A stretch of DNA of 64,000 nt from assembly GCF_002240355.1 (NCBI RefSeq), contig NZ_CP016353.1, positions 2,592,501 to 2,656,500 on the forward strand, written 5' to 3'. A model generated the notes under the pieces. That model searched no databases and was not told the DNA's origin. It saw only the letters and a list, made by a program, of their open reading frames with translations. This document shows, piece after piece, positions 32,452 to 41,685 of the stretch. Origin of the DNA: Prauserella marina (lineage in GTDB: Bacteria; Actinomycetota; Actinomycetes; Mycobacteriales; Pseudonocardiaceae). The translations under genes were made by a program, and so were the position numbers. Numbering within the stretch: the first letter of the stretch is position 1; each line of letters begins with the position of its first letter.

Positions 32452-33966
32452 ATGAGTGTGATGGGCCTCACCGATGAGGCGCCCACGGTGCGGATGCTCG
32501 GCATCGGCAAGCAGTTCCTCGGCAACCCGGTGCTCCGGGATGTCGACCTTGAACTGCGTGCCGGGGAGGTGCACGCGCTGGTCGGCGAGAACGGTGCGGG
32601 CAAGTCGACCCTGATGAAGATCCTCGCGGGGGTGCACAAGGCCGACGCGGGAACCGTCGAGCTGGCTGGGCACGCCGTCTCGTTCGCCTCGCCGAGACAA
32701 GCGCAGGCCGCCGGGATCTCGATCGTCCACCAGGAATTCAACCTACTCGGCGACCGCAGCGTCGCCGAGAACGTCTACCTCGGCCGCGAACCGGTGCGAA
32801 GGGGCCATGTCGACCGCAAGCGCATGGAGTCCGCGACGGCCGACCTGCTCGACGGACTGGGGGAGCGGGGGATCTCTCCTCGTACCGCGGTGCGCCGCCT
32901 GCCCGTCGCGCAGCGACAGGTGGTCGAGATCGTCAAGGCGCTGTCCACCGACGCTCGCGTGCTCGCGATGGACGAACCGACCGCCGCGCTGGCCGACCAC
33001 GAGGTCGAACTGTTGTACGGGCTGGTGAACCGGTTGCGCGAGCGGGGAATCGCGATCCTCTACGTCTCCCACCGGCTACGCGAAGTCTTCGACCTCAGCC
33101 AGCGCATCACGGTGCTCAAGGACGGCGAGCTGGTCACCTCGCTGCCGACGAGGGAACTCACCGCCGACCAGCTCGTCCGGCACATGGTCGGCAGACCACT
33201 CGATGCCCTCTTTCCCGAGCTGGCAACGGAAAGCGAGCGCGGCGCCGTACGGCTGACCGTGCGGGAGGGCGGCAACGCGCGCCTTTCCGGCATCGACCTC
33301 GACGTGCGCGCCGGTGAGATCGTCGGTCTCGCCGGGCTGCAGGGCGCGGGCCGCTCGGCGGTGGCGAGGGCCATCGCCGGTGTCGATCCGTTCACTACCG
33401 GCTCGGTCGAGATCGACGGCGAGCGGCGGGTGATCGGTTCGCCAAGGGCGGCCATCAGAAGAGGGATCGCCTTCGTCACCGAGGACCGCAAGGGCGAGGG
33501 GCTGGCGCTGCGGCAGTCGGTGCGGGACAACACCTTGCTCGTGCGGCGGGCCTCGTTTGGCCGCGCGCGCGGGCTCGGCGCGCTCGATCTCACGGGGTTG
33601 TTGCGGTCGGTGACTCTTGTTTCGCGGGGCCCCGACCAGGAGGTCAGGTACCTCTCAGGGGGCAACCAGCAGAAAGTGGTGCTGGCGAAGTGGCTCGCCG
33701 TCGAACCGAAGGTGCTCGTCGTCGACGAGCCGACGCGGGGCATCGACGTCGGCGCGAAGAAAGCCGTGTACGACCTGCTGCGCGGACTGGCTCGCGGTGG
33801 TGTGGCGATCCTGATGATCTCGTCCGAACTACCCGAGCTGATCGGGATGAGCGATCGCGTTCTCGTCATGCACGAGGGCCGGATCGCGGGCGAGCTTCCG
33901 GCAGGCCCCGCCGAGGAGACCGTGATGTCACTGGCCACCGGTCACTCGACGGCGGAGGCGGCATGA
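32452..33966 (+). CDS. Sugar ABC transporter ATP-binding protein (RbsA/XylG/MglA type)
   Basis: About 504 aa with two nucleotide-binding domains. Domain 1 has Walker A GENGAGKST and a degenerate signature RRLPVAQRQ; domain 2 has the divergent loop GLQGAGRSA and intact LSGGNQQKV signature, the standard asymmetry of this class. Drives uptake of a monosaccharide together with the two permeases and binding protein that follow. ATG 32452, or 32461 in frame. The stop overlaps a 15-codon ORF (ATGA). Confidence 0.93.
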   Translation: MSVMGLTDEAPTVRMLGIGKQFLGNPVLRDVDLELRAGEVHALVGENGAGKSTLMKILAGVHKADAGTVELAGHAVSFASPRQAQAAGISIVHQEFNLLGDRSVAENVYLGREPVRRGHVDRKRMESATADLLDGLGERGISPRTAVRRLPVAQRQVVEIVKALSTDARVLAMDEPTAALADHEVELLYGLVNRLRERGIAILYVSHRLREVFDLSQRITVLKDGELVTSLPTRELTADQLVRHMVGRPLDALFPELATESERGAVRLTVREGGNARLSGIDLDVRAGEIVGLAGLQGAGRSAVARAIAGVDPFTTGSVEIDGERRVIGSPRAAIRRGIAFVTEDRKGEGLALRQSVRDNTLLVRRASFGRARGLGALDLTGLLRSVTLVSRGPDQEVRYLSGGNQQKVVLAKWLAVEPKVLVVDEPTRGIDVGAKKAVYDLLRGLARGGVAILMISSELPELIGMSDRVLVMHEGRIAGELPAGPAEETVMSLATGHSTAEAA

Positions 33967-34010
33967 GCGGCCGCGTCCCGGCACGCGCGATCACGGCGGG
34001 AGCCCTGTGA
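33963..34010 (+). CDS. 15-codon coupling ORF between ATPase and permease genes
   Basis: ATG 33963 overlaps the ATPase stop (ATGA) and its own TGA (34008-34010) overlaps the permease ATG (TGATG). The product, MSGRVPARAITAGAL, has no family. It may serve to carry ribosomes between the genes. Not conserved as far as can be told from one sequence. Confidence 0.25.
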   Translation: MSGRVPARAITAGAL

Positions 34011-35005
34011 TGGCGCCAGGTTCCACCATCGCGCCCCCGCGCGCCCGCAAGCGACTCGCCACCGTGCTCCAGCCGACCGCGATGGTGTACCTCGCGCTCG
34101 TGCTGTTGCTTGTCGTGGGCAGTGTGCTTGTCGGGATCCAGGGTGGAGTTCTGCTCGACCAGGGCGGAATTCTCAACATCCTGACCCGCAGCACGGCGCT
34201 GGGTCTCGTCGCCATCGGACAGACGATGGTGATCCTGACCGGCAAGCTCGATCTCTCCGTCGCCTACCTCATCGGCCTGTGTTCGCTGATCGGTGCCGAG
34301 ACGATGGCGGGCGACCCGAACATGATCCTGCCTGCCGTGCTGCTCACACTCGCCTGCGCGGCGGCGATCGGTCTCGTCAACGGGCTCGTGATCACCAAGC
34401 TGAAGGTCAACGCGTTCATCGCGACCCTCGGCATGGCGCTCATCATCAGGGGATACCTGGAAAGCGTCTACACCGGACCCGCCGGTGACGTGCCGCGCGC
34501 GTTCCAGCACCTCGGCTACGACCGGATCGGCCCCGTCCCGGTCTCCGCGCTGCTGATGCTCGCGCTCGCCGCCGCCGCGTGGTGGTACCTGACCCGGACC
34601 AAGGGCGGCTACCACGTGTATTCCGTCGGCGGCGACGAGGAAGTCGCCAGGTTCTCCGGAATTCGCACCGACCGCACGATCATCAAGGTCCACGTACTGT
34701 GCGCGGTCGCGGCGGGACTCGCCGGACTGTTCCTGGCCAGCAGGCTCGGCTCCGGCGCCCCGTGGGTCGGTGTCGACGCGGGCTACGACCTCGAATCGAT
34801 CGCGGCCGTCGTGCTCGGCGGAACGCTGCTCGCCGGTGGAAGGGGCGGAGTCGCGGGAACCATCGGCGGCGTACTGATCCTCGCCACCCTCGACACGATC
34901 TTCGACGACCTCGGCGTGACTCCTTTCTTCAAGGACGTCGTGCGCGGTGCGGTGCTGATCATCGCGGTCGCGCTCTACGCGAGGCGAAGGGGGTTGCACA
35001 GATGA
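34010..35005 (+). CDS. Sugar ABC transporter permease 1
   Basis: 331 aa, BPD_transp_2 (RbsC-like) family with about 8-9 membrane helices. GKLDLSVAYLIGLCSL, VNAFIATLGMALIIRG and the AVVLGGTLLAGGRGGVAGTIGG block are family signatures. ATG 34010 is preferred over GTG 34007 because GGGAG lies 7 nt upstream. Overlaps the second permease by 4 bp. Confidence 0.92.
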   Translation: MAPGSTIAPPRARKRLATVLQPTAMVYLALVLLLVVGSVLVGIQGGVLLDQGGILNILTRSTALGLVAIGQTMVILTGKLDLSVAYLIGLCSLIGAETMAGDPNMILPAVLLTLACAAAIGLVNGLVITKLKVNAFIATLGMALIIRGYLESVYTGPAGDVPRAFQHLGYDRIGPVPVSALLMLALAAAAWWYLTRTKGGYHVYSVGGDEEVARFSGIRTDRTIIKVHVLCAVAAGLAGLFLASRLGSGAPWVGVDAGYDLESIAAVVLGGTLLAGGRGGVAGTIGGVLILATLDTIFDDLGVTPFFKDVVRGAVLIIAVALYARRRGLHR

Positions 35006-35991
35006 GCGAGGCGACGACCACGACATCGCGGCGGATCAAGCTCGCCGACGGGACGGGCCCGGTGCTCGCGGTGCTGGCCGTGCTGCTGATCGCTCTCGCG
35101 TTCGTCGGCCCGGCCTACAGTGAACCCTCGGGGTACCTCGCGCTGCTCAAACGCGCGGCTCCGTTGATGATCCTCGCGATCGGTCAGTATTTCGTCATCG
35201 TCAGCGGCGGTTTCGATCTTTCGGTCGGGTCGCTGGTCACCGCCGAGGTGGTGATCGCGGCACGGCTGCTCGACGGCGACGAGGCGGCGACTCTGTGGGT
35301 CATCCCGCTGTTGCTGTGCACGGGCGCGCTGGTGGGGCTAGTGAACGGGTTGATCACCACCCGGTTGCTGGTGCCCTCTTTCATCGTGACGCTGGGCATG
35401 CTGCTCGTGCTCGACGGTGCCGTGTTCCTGTGGACAGGGGGATCTCCGCGCGGTGCGCTGACGGAGGCGTTCCGGGTGGTCGGGAGGGAAGGGTTCGAGG
35501 TTCCCCTGCTCGGCCAGCTCCCGTGGTCGGTGCTGGTGCTCGCGGCACTGGTCGTCGCCGCCGTGGTGTTCATGCGAAGGGGAACGGGCCGGATGCTCGT
35601 CGCTATCGGCGACAACGAGACCTCGGTCCGGCTCGGTGGCGGCAAGGTCGAACGCCTTCGCACGCTCGCCTTCGTGCTCTCCGGTGTTTCCGCCGCCATC
35701 GCGGCGATCCTGCTCGGCGGCTTCGCGGGCGTGTCGGCTCAGGTCGGCGACGGCCTCGAATTCCGGGTCATCACCGCTGTCGTGCTCGGCGGTGTCGTAC
35801 TCGGTGGTGGTCGTGGTTCCGTCGTCGCGGCCATGGCGGGGGCGCTCACCCTCGAAGCGTTGTTCTCGCTGCTCAACCTGCTCGGCGTCGCGGGCGGTCT
35901 CGAATCGGCAGTGCAAGGCGTGATCATCATCGCCGCCGTGGCCTACGCCGCGGCTGGCCGAATTTCCTTCCGGACAAGGAGGTCCACATGA
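35002..35991 (+). CDS. Sugar ABC transporter permease 2
   Basis: 329 aa, same family as permease 1 but clearly different in sequence: GGFDLSVGSLVTAEVV, LVPSFIVTLGMLLVLDG, AVVLGGVVLGGGRGSV. Two distinct permeases behind one ATPase suggest a heterodimeric channel, the arrangement known from the E. coli YtfT/YjfF galactofuranose transporter. Overlaps both neighbours by 4 bp. Confidence 0.92.
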   Translation: MSEATTTTSRRIKLADGTGPVLAVLAVLLIALAFVGPAYSEPSGYLALLKRAAPLMILAIGQYFVIVSGGFDLSVGSLVTAEVVIAARLLDGDEAATLWVIPLLLCTGALVGLVNGLITTRLLVPSFIVTLGMLLVLDGAVFLWTGGSPRGALTEAFRVVGREGFEVPLLGQLPWSVLVLAALVVAAVVFMRRGTGRMLVAIGDNETSVRLGGGKVERLRTLAFVLSGVSAAIAAILLGGFAGVSAQVGDGLEFRVITAVVLGGVVLGGGRGSVVAAMAGALTLEALFSLLNLLGVAGGLESAVQGVIIIAAVAYAAAGRISFRTRRST

Positions 35992-37163
35992 AAAGGGCTT
36001 GCACGGTCGTGCTGGCCGCGAGCGCGCTGGTACTTGCGGCGTGCTCAAGCGACCTGCCCACCGAGCCCGGGGCCGCCCAGTCCCAGGCTCAAGGAGAAAG
36101 CTCGGCACAGTCCCAGTTCTTCGACAAGGCCGAGTACGATCGCCAGCTCGCGCTGCGCGACGCGACGCCGACCGGGCCGGAAGACCGGCCGTGGGAACAG
36201 GCACTCGAACCGGAGATGGTCGACACGTCCCAGTACAAAAAGGACGGACCATACCAGGTGTGCTTCTCTAACGCCTCCGTGGACAACCCGTGGCGGCAGG
36301 TCGGATTCAAGACGATGCAGGCCGAAGCCGACCTGCACGACGACATCGCCCAGTTCACCGTTCTTGACGCGGAAGCCAAGGACGACAAGCAGATCAGCGA
36401 CATGGCCTCGCTCGTGTCGCAGGGCTGCGACGCGCTGATCGTGTCGCCCAACACGACGGCCACGCTCACGCCCGCCGTCGAAGCCGCGTGCGACAGCGGT
36501 ATCCCCGTCGTCGTGTTCGACCGAGGGGTCAACACCGAATGCCCCGTCACGTTCATCCATCCCATCGGCGGCTACGCGTTCGGAGCCAGCGCGGCCGAGT
36601 TCCTTTCCGACGAGGTCGGTGAGGGGGGCAAGGTGCTCGGCCTGCGGGTGCTGCCTGGCGTCGACGTGCTCGAACACCGCTGGGCCGCGGCCGATCGCGT
36701 CTTCGACGAGCGCGGCGTCCAGGTCGTCGGGGCCGAGTTCACCGAGAACGACAGCGCGACAGCCAAGAGTATCGTGTCGGACTACCTCCAGCGCGAAGGA
36801 CAGATCGACGGCATCTGGATGGACGACGGCACGGCGGCGGTCGCGGTACTGGAGGCGTTCGAGGACGCGGGTATGGAACCTCCGGCCATCTCTGGTGAGG
36901 ACCAGCAGCAGTTCCTGCAGAAATGGAAGGACGAGGGACTGACCGCGCTCGCCCCGACCTATCCGACCTACCAGTGGCGCACGCCCGTCATCGCGGCGCT
37001 GAAGATCCTGCGTGGTGAGGAGGTCCCGAAGGAGTGGATCCTTCCGCAACCGGTCATCGATTCGTCCACCTTGGACAATTACCTGACCGCCGGGATGCCG
37101 CCGCTGCACTACGGTCTCTGCGGCTGCCAGGAGATGCCCGGCTACCCTCAGCGCTGGCAATGA
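35988..37163 (+). CDS. Sugar ABC transporter substrate-binding lipoprotein
   Basis: 391 aa. Lipoprotein signal peptide with lipobox LVLAACSS (Cys19), then a linker of about 70 residues and a type I periplasmic-binding fold (YQVCFSNASVDNPWRQVG, LIVSPNTTATLTPAV, VVVFDRGVNTEC, DGIWMDDGTA). It should bind a sugar outside the membrane. AAGGAGG 5 nt before ATG 35988, the strongest ribosome site of the operon, fits the higher demand for binding protein. Five or so Cys in the mature part may form disulfides. Confidence 0.92.
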   Translation: MKRACTVVLAASALVLAACSSDLPTEPGAAQSQAQGESSAQSQFFDKAEYDRQLALRDATPTGPEDRPWEQALEPEMVDTSQYKKDGPYQVCFSNASVDNPWRQVGFKTMQAEADLHDDIAQFTVLDAEAKDDKQISDMASLVSQGCDALIVSPNTTATLTPAVEAACDSGIPVVVFDRGVNTECPVTFIHPIGGYAFGASAAEFLSDEVGEGGKVLGLRVLPGVDVLEHRWAAADRVFDERGVQVVGAEFTENDSATAKSIVSDYLQREGQIDGIWMDDGTAAVAVLEAFEDAGMEPPAISGEDQQQFLQKWKDEGLTALAPTYPTYQWRTPVIAALKILRGEEVPKEWILPQPVIDSSTLDNYLTAGMPPLHYGLCGCQEMPGYPQRWQ

Positions 37164-38017
37164 GCGCGCACGCGATCGGCGTGAACACGTGGGTGTGGGC
37201 ATCGCCGCTCGACGACGGCACGCTGGCGGAACTCGCGCACAAGACGGCGAAAGCGGGATTCGACGTTCTGGAGTTGCCGGTCGAGAATCTGGGCGACTGG
37301 AAACCGGAAGCCGCGGCGGCCCTGTTGTCCGATCTGGGGCTTAGCGCGGCGGTGGCGCTGGTGATGCCGCCTGGCAGAGAACTGGTGAATGCCGACGCGG
37401 CGACGATCGCCTCGACAAAGGACTACCTGCGCTCCTGCGTCGACATCGCGGCGACCGTCGGCGCTCCGGCGCTGTGCGGACCGGCGTATTCGTCGGTTGG
37501 CAGGACGTGGCGCATGACCGAGGCCGAGCGGGAAAGCACTGTCGGTGAGCTGCGGGACAATCTCGCGCCCGTACTCGACCACGCGAGGCAAGCGGGCGTC
37601 GTGCTCGGCGTCGAGCCGTTGAACCGGTACGAGACGAGCCTGCTCAACACGGTGGGACAGACGCTGGCCGCCATCGAAGGGCTCCCGGCGTGCGGGGTCG
37701 CGCTCGACGTGTATCACCAGAACATCGAGGAAACCGATGTCCCAAAGGCGATCGCGTCGGCGCGCGGGCGGATCGCGCACGTCCAGGTGTGCGGCAACGA
37801 CAGGGGCACACCTGGCAAGGATCACTTCGACTGGCCCGCGCTGCTCGCCGCGCTCGAAATGGCGGGCTACGACGGTCCACTGTGCATCGAATCGTTCACG
37901 GCGCACAACCGGAGCATCGCCACGGCGGCCTCGATCTGGCGTCCGCTGGCGGCAAGCCAGGACGCGCTCGCCTTCGAAGGGCTGGCGTTTCTGCGGGAGG
38001 TGATAGCGCGCTCGTGA
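37160..38017 (+). CDS. Sugar (phosphate) isomerase/epimerase, xylose isomerase-like TIM barrel
   Basis: 285 aa. Metal ligands of the D-tagatose/D-psicose 3-epimerase group are visible: Glu in GVEPLNRYE, Asp in ALDVYHQNI, His in HVQVCGNDRG and Glu in LCIESF. The enzyme probably isomerises or epimerises the sugar brought in by the transporter. Overlaps the binding protein gene by 4 bp (ATGA), so it is a fixed part of the operon. Confidence 0.88.
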   Translation: MSAHAIGVNTWVWASPLDDGTLAELAHKTAKAGFDVLELPVENLGDWKPEAAAALLSDLGLSAAVALVMPPGRELVNADAATIASTKDYLRSCVDIAATVGAPALCGPAYSSVGRTWRMTEAERESTVGELRDNLAPVLDHARQAGVVLGVEPLNRYETSLLNTVGQTLAAIEGLPACGVALDVYHQNIEETDVPKAIASARGRIAHVQVCGNDRGTPGKDHFDWPALLAALEMAGYDGPLCIESFTAHNRSIATAASIWRPLAASQDALAFEGLAFLREVIARS

Positions 38018-38073
38018 CGCTGGACGGCGCCGGCACGCCGTGACCGCATTCGCTTCCTATACGTGAGGAACCC

Positions 38074-41000
38074 ATGAGCAGACGCACGAGGTTCTTGCCA
38101 CGGTTAGGCGCCGTCATGCTGGGCGCGCTCGTCGCGGCCGGGGTCGCCCCCGCCGTCACTGCGCAGGCGCAGGAACCCGAGTTCAACGCATTGTTGTTCA
38201 CCAAGACAGCTGGCTACCGGCACGACTCCATCCCCGCCGGTGTCGCCCTTTTCGAGCAACTGGCAGCCGACAACAATTTCACCATCGAGCACACCGAGGA
38301 CTCCGCGGTGTTCGACGAGGCGACGCTCGCCGAATACGACGTCGTGATCATGTTCCAGACGTCGGGCATGGTGTGGGAGAACGACGCGCAACGCGCGGCC
38401 ATACAGTCCTATGTGGAAAACGGTGGCGGAATCGCCGCGATCCACAACGCCACCGACATGGGCATCGAGAACGAGTTCCCGTGGTGGGACGACCTCGTCA
38501 ACGCGGGCGCGCACATGCCGTCGCACTCGCCGGGTGTCCTTCCGGGAACCGCCTACGTCACCGACAACCAGCACGCCTCGACATCGGGACTGCCGCGGCG
38601 CTGGGAACGCGCGGAGGAGTGGTACAACTTCGACCAGAGCATGCGGGGCAAAGCCCACGTGCTCGTCAACGCCGACGAGGCCACCTACGATCCCGGACCG
38701 GACGCGATGGGAGCCGACCACCCCATTTCCTGGTGCCGCGACGTCGGAACGGCAAAGGTGTGGGCCACCGCGATGGGGCACCCCACCGAGTCCTACAGCG
38801 AGCCCGAGTTCGTCCAGCACCTGCTCGGCGGTGTGCGTACCGCGGCCGGTGCCGTGCCATCCGACTGCGCGGCCACGGTGGACAGTGCGTTCGAGAAGGT
38901 CGGACTCGACACCAACACGAGCGCGCCGACGGCGATGGACATCACGCCGGACGGCAAGGTCTTCTACACCGAAATCCTCGGCCAGGTCAGGGTCTACGAC
39001 CCGGAGACGGGCGCGGTGACGACGGCGCTGGACCTCCCGGTGTATTCCGGCGGTGAGGACGGGCTCGTCGGGCTGACCTTCGATCCCGCCTTCGCCGACA
39101 ACGGCTGGATCTACCTGTACTACTCGCCGCCAGGCAGCGAGGAAATCAACCGGGTGTCTCGGTTCACGGTGGAGGGCACCACCATCGACGCCGCGACCGA
39201 ATCGAAGGTCATCGACATCCCCGCTTCCCGACGGTCCGAGCCGGGGCATACCGGCGGCTACCTGACCTTCGGGCCCGGCGGCAACCTCTACCTCGGCGTC
39301 GGCGACGACACCAACCCCTTCGAGTCGAGCGGGTACACCCCGATCGACGAGCGGGAGGGAAGGGACCTGTTCGACGCGCAGAAGACCTCGGCCAACACCA
39401 ACGACCTGAGGGGCAAGATCCTCCGGATCCACCCGGAGGCCGAAGGCGGTTACTCCATTCCGGACGGCAACCTCTTCGCCGAGGGAACGGAGCTGACGAG
39501 GCCCGAGATCTACGCCATGGGCTTCCGCAACGCGTTCCGGTTCACCGTCGACACCGACGGCACGGTCTACGCCGCGGACTACGGTCCCGATTCCAGCACG
39601 GCCAACCCGGACAGAGGACCCGACGGCAAGGTCGAGTGGAACATCATCAGGGAACCGGGCAACTACGGCTGGCCGTACTGCATCGGCGACAACATCGCCT
39701 ACAACGACTACGACTTCGCAACCCAGACCTCGGGGGAGAAGTTCGACTGCGCCAACCCCGTCAACGAATCGCCGAACAACACGGGACTCACCGAGCTGCC
39801 ACCTTCGCAGGAGGCGGACGTGTGGTACGGCTACGGTGAATCGGCCGAGTTCCCCGAGATGGGAACCGGTGGCTCCGCGCCGATGGCGGGACCGGTCTAC
39901 CGGTTCGACCCCGACCTCGAATCGGAGGTCAAGTTCCCCGAGTACTACGACGGCAAGGCGTTCTTCTACGAGTGGGCGAGGAACAAGATCTACACGTTCT
40001 CGCTCGACGACCAGGGTTCGCTGCTGGACATCGACCCGTGGCTGACGAGCCAGGAAACCCTGGCGCCGATGGACATGCGCTTTGGTCCCGACGGCGCGAT
40101 GTACCTGCTGGAATGGGGCGGTGGCTACGGAAGGGACAACCCGGACTCCGGGCTCTACCGCATCGAGCACACGCAGGGCAACCGCAGGCCGGTCGCCGAG
40201 GCCACCGCGACGCCGTCGTCGGGTCAGTCGCCGCTTGAGGTCACCTTCTCCAGTGAGGGCTCGCATGATCCCGAGGGCACGAACGTGACCTACTCGTGGG
40301 ACTTCGGTGACGGGGCGAGCTCGACGGAGCCGAACCCGGTGCACACCTACGAGACCAAGGGGCAGTACAACGTCCAGCTGACGGTGACCGACGAGACCGG
40401 GAAGGCGGGCGTCACCAACGTGACGGTGACGGTCGGCAACACGGCACCGACGGTGGATCTCGCGATACCTGTGCACGGTGGTTTCTTCGACTTCGGTGAC
40501 CAGGTGCCGTTCGATGTCACGGTGACCGATCCGGAGGACGGGGAGATCGACTGCTCCGAGGTCGTCGTGCAGCCCGCGCTCGGGCACGATTCGCACGCTC
40601 ACCCGCTCGACCCGATCAACGCGTGCGAAGGCACTCTGGAGACCATTGTGGACGATGGTCACGCCGGGGCGAACATCTACTATTCGGTCGACGCGAGCTA
40701 CACCGACCACGGTTCCGACGGCGTTCCCGCGCTGACCGGCAGGGACACGGTTCTGTTGCAGCCCAAGCACAAGCAGGCCGAGTACTTCACCGGATCCTCC
40801 GGCATCAGGATCGTCTCGCAGGAGGGCGCGGAGAACGGCAAGCGGATCGGCGACATCGACGACGGTGACTGGATCTCGTTCACCCCGGTGAACTTCTCCG
40901 GCATGGACGCCGTTTCGCTGCGCGTGTCGGCGCCCGACGGCAGAGGCGGGGCCATCGAACTGCGGTCAGGCTCCGTCGACGGCCCTCTCGTGGCGAACGT

Positions 41001-41685
41001 CGAGGTGCCGAGTACGGGTGGCTGGGACAACTACGTCTCGCTTCCGGAGGCGGCGATCACCGACCCGGGAGGGACGAACGAATTGTTCGTCGTGTTCCGA
41101 GGCGACATGGCCGGACCCTACGACCTCGACTCGCTGACCTTCGTCGGTGAAGGGGTCGCCGGCCAGCCCGACTCCGAAGGACCGGCGATCGCGGTGTCCG
41201 GTGTGGAGGACGGCGCGTCCTACGGTGACTCGAAGAAGCTCACCGTCGGCTGGGAGGCCACCGACGAGGGCAGCGGCGTCGCCTCATCGGCGGCGACCCT
41301 CGACGGGAAGGAAGTGGACAACGGCGCGGTGCTCGCCTTGCACACGCTCGATCTCGGTGAGCACGAACTGGTGATCACCGCGGCCGACGAGGCGGGCAAC
41401 ACCACGGAGAAGACGCTGACCTTCACCGTGACCACCTCGACGGCCGACCTGCGCGCCCTCATCGCCGGCTTCACGGGTGAAGGGGACATCAAGAAGCCGG
41501 TCGCCATCGCCCTGCGGGCCTCGCTCGACACCGCCGAGCTGTTGTACCGGTGGGGGCAGCCGAGGACCGGAGCCCAGCTCCTTTCCGTTTTCGCGGAGAC
41601 GGCCAAACGGAAGGTGGCCGACAAGGAGGTGCAAGCAGTGCTGGTCCGGGACGCCAACGCGCTGATCGAGCAGTGGCGCGGCTGA
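38074..41685 (+). CDS. Secreted multidomain ThuA / PQQ-type sugar dehydrogenase / PKD / CBM6 / FIMAH protein
   Basis: 1203 aa. Sec signal peptide (residues 1 to about 32), ThuA-like domain (about 38-260; LLFTKTAGYRHDSI, GGGIAAIHNATDMG), glucose/sorbosone dehydrogenase beta-propeller (about 270-700; EDGLVGLTFDPAF, LRGKILRIHP), PKD domain (about 705-790; YSWDFGDGASS), CBM6-like carbohydrate-binding module (about 900-1030; GDIDDGDWISF), an Ig-like repeat (about 1034-1120) and a C-terminal FIMAH domain (about 1122-1203). Probably an extracellular sugar oxidase/3-keto-sugar enzyme acting on polysaccharide or glycosides before uptake by the preceding transporter. GAGGA precedes ATG 38074. Confidence 0.9.
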   Translation: MSRRTRFLPRLGAVMLGALVAAGVAPAVTAQAQEPEFNALLFTKTAGYRHDSIPAGVALFEQLAADNNFTIEHTEDSAVFDEATLAEYDVVIMFQTSGMVWENDAQRAAIQSYVENGGGIAAIHNATDMGIENEFPWWDDLVNAGAHMPSHSPGVLPGTAYVTDNQHASTSGLPRRWERAEEWYNFDQSMRGKAHVLVNADEATYDPGPDAMGADHPISWCRDVGTAKVWATAMGHPTESYSEPEFVQHLLGGVRTAAGAVPSDCAATVDSAFEKVGLDTNTSAPTAMDITPDGKVFYTEILGQVRVYDPETGAVTTALDLPVYSGGEDGLVGLTFDPAFADNGWIYLYYSPPGSEEINRVSRFTVEGTTIDAATESKVIDIPASRRSEPGHTGGYLTFGPGGNLYLGVGDDTNPFESSGYTPIDEREGRDLFDAQKTSANTNDLRGKILRIHPEAEGGYSIPDGNLFAEGTELTRPEIYAMGFRNAFRFTVDTDGTVYAADYGPDSSTANPDRGPDGKVEWNIIREPGNYGWPYCIGDNIAYNDYDFATQTSGEKFDCANPVNESPNNTGLTELPPSQEADVWYGYGESAEFPEMGTGGSAPMAGPVYRFDPDLESEVKFPEYYDGKAFFYEWARNKIYTFSLDDQGSLLDIDPWLTSQETLAPMDMRFGPDGAMYLLEWGGGYGRDNPDSGLYRIEHTQGNRRPVAEATATPSSGQSPLEVTFSSEGSHDPEGTNVTYSWDFGDGASSTEPNPVHTYETKGQYNVQLTVTDETGKAGVTNVTVTVGNTAPTVDLAIPVHGGFFDFGDQVPFDVTVTDPEDGEIDCSEVVVQPALGHDSHAHPLDPINACEGTLETIVDDGHAGANIYYSVDASYTDHGSDGVPALTGRDTVLLQPKHKQAEYFTGSSGIRIVSQEGAENGKRIGDIDDGDWISFTPVNFSGMDAVSLRVSAPDGRGGAIELRSGSVDGPLVANVEVPSTGGWDNYVSLPEAAITDPGGTNELFVVFRGDMAGPYDLDSLTFVGEGVAGQPDSEGPAIAVSGVEDGASYGDSKKLTVGWEATDEGSGVASSAATLDGKEVDNGAVLALHTLDLGEHELVITAADEAGNTTEKTLTFTVTTSTADLRALIAGFTGEGDIKKPVAIALRASLDTAELLYRWGQPRTGAQLLSVFAETAKRKVADKEVQAVLVRDANALIEQWRG

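Noticed and set aside
38104-40770. 888-codon minus-strand open frame over the ThuA/sugar dehydrogenase gene
   Set aside because: Antisense to a gene with many intact domains; the translation has the Val/Arg/Asp bias of a third-position shadow.
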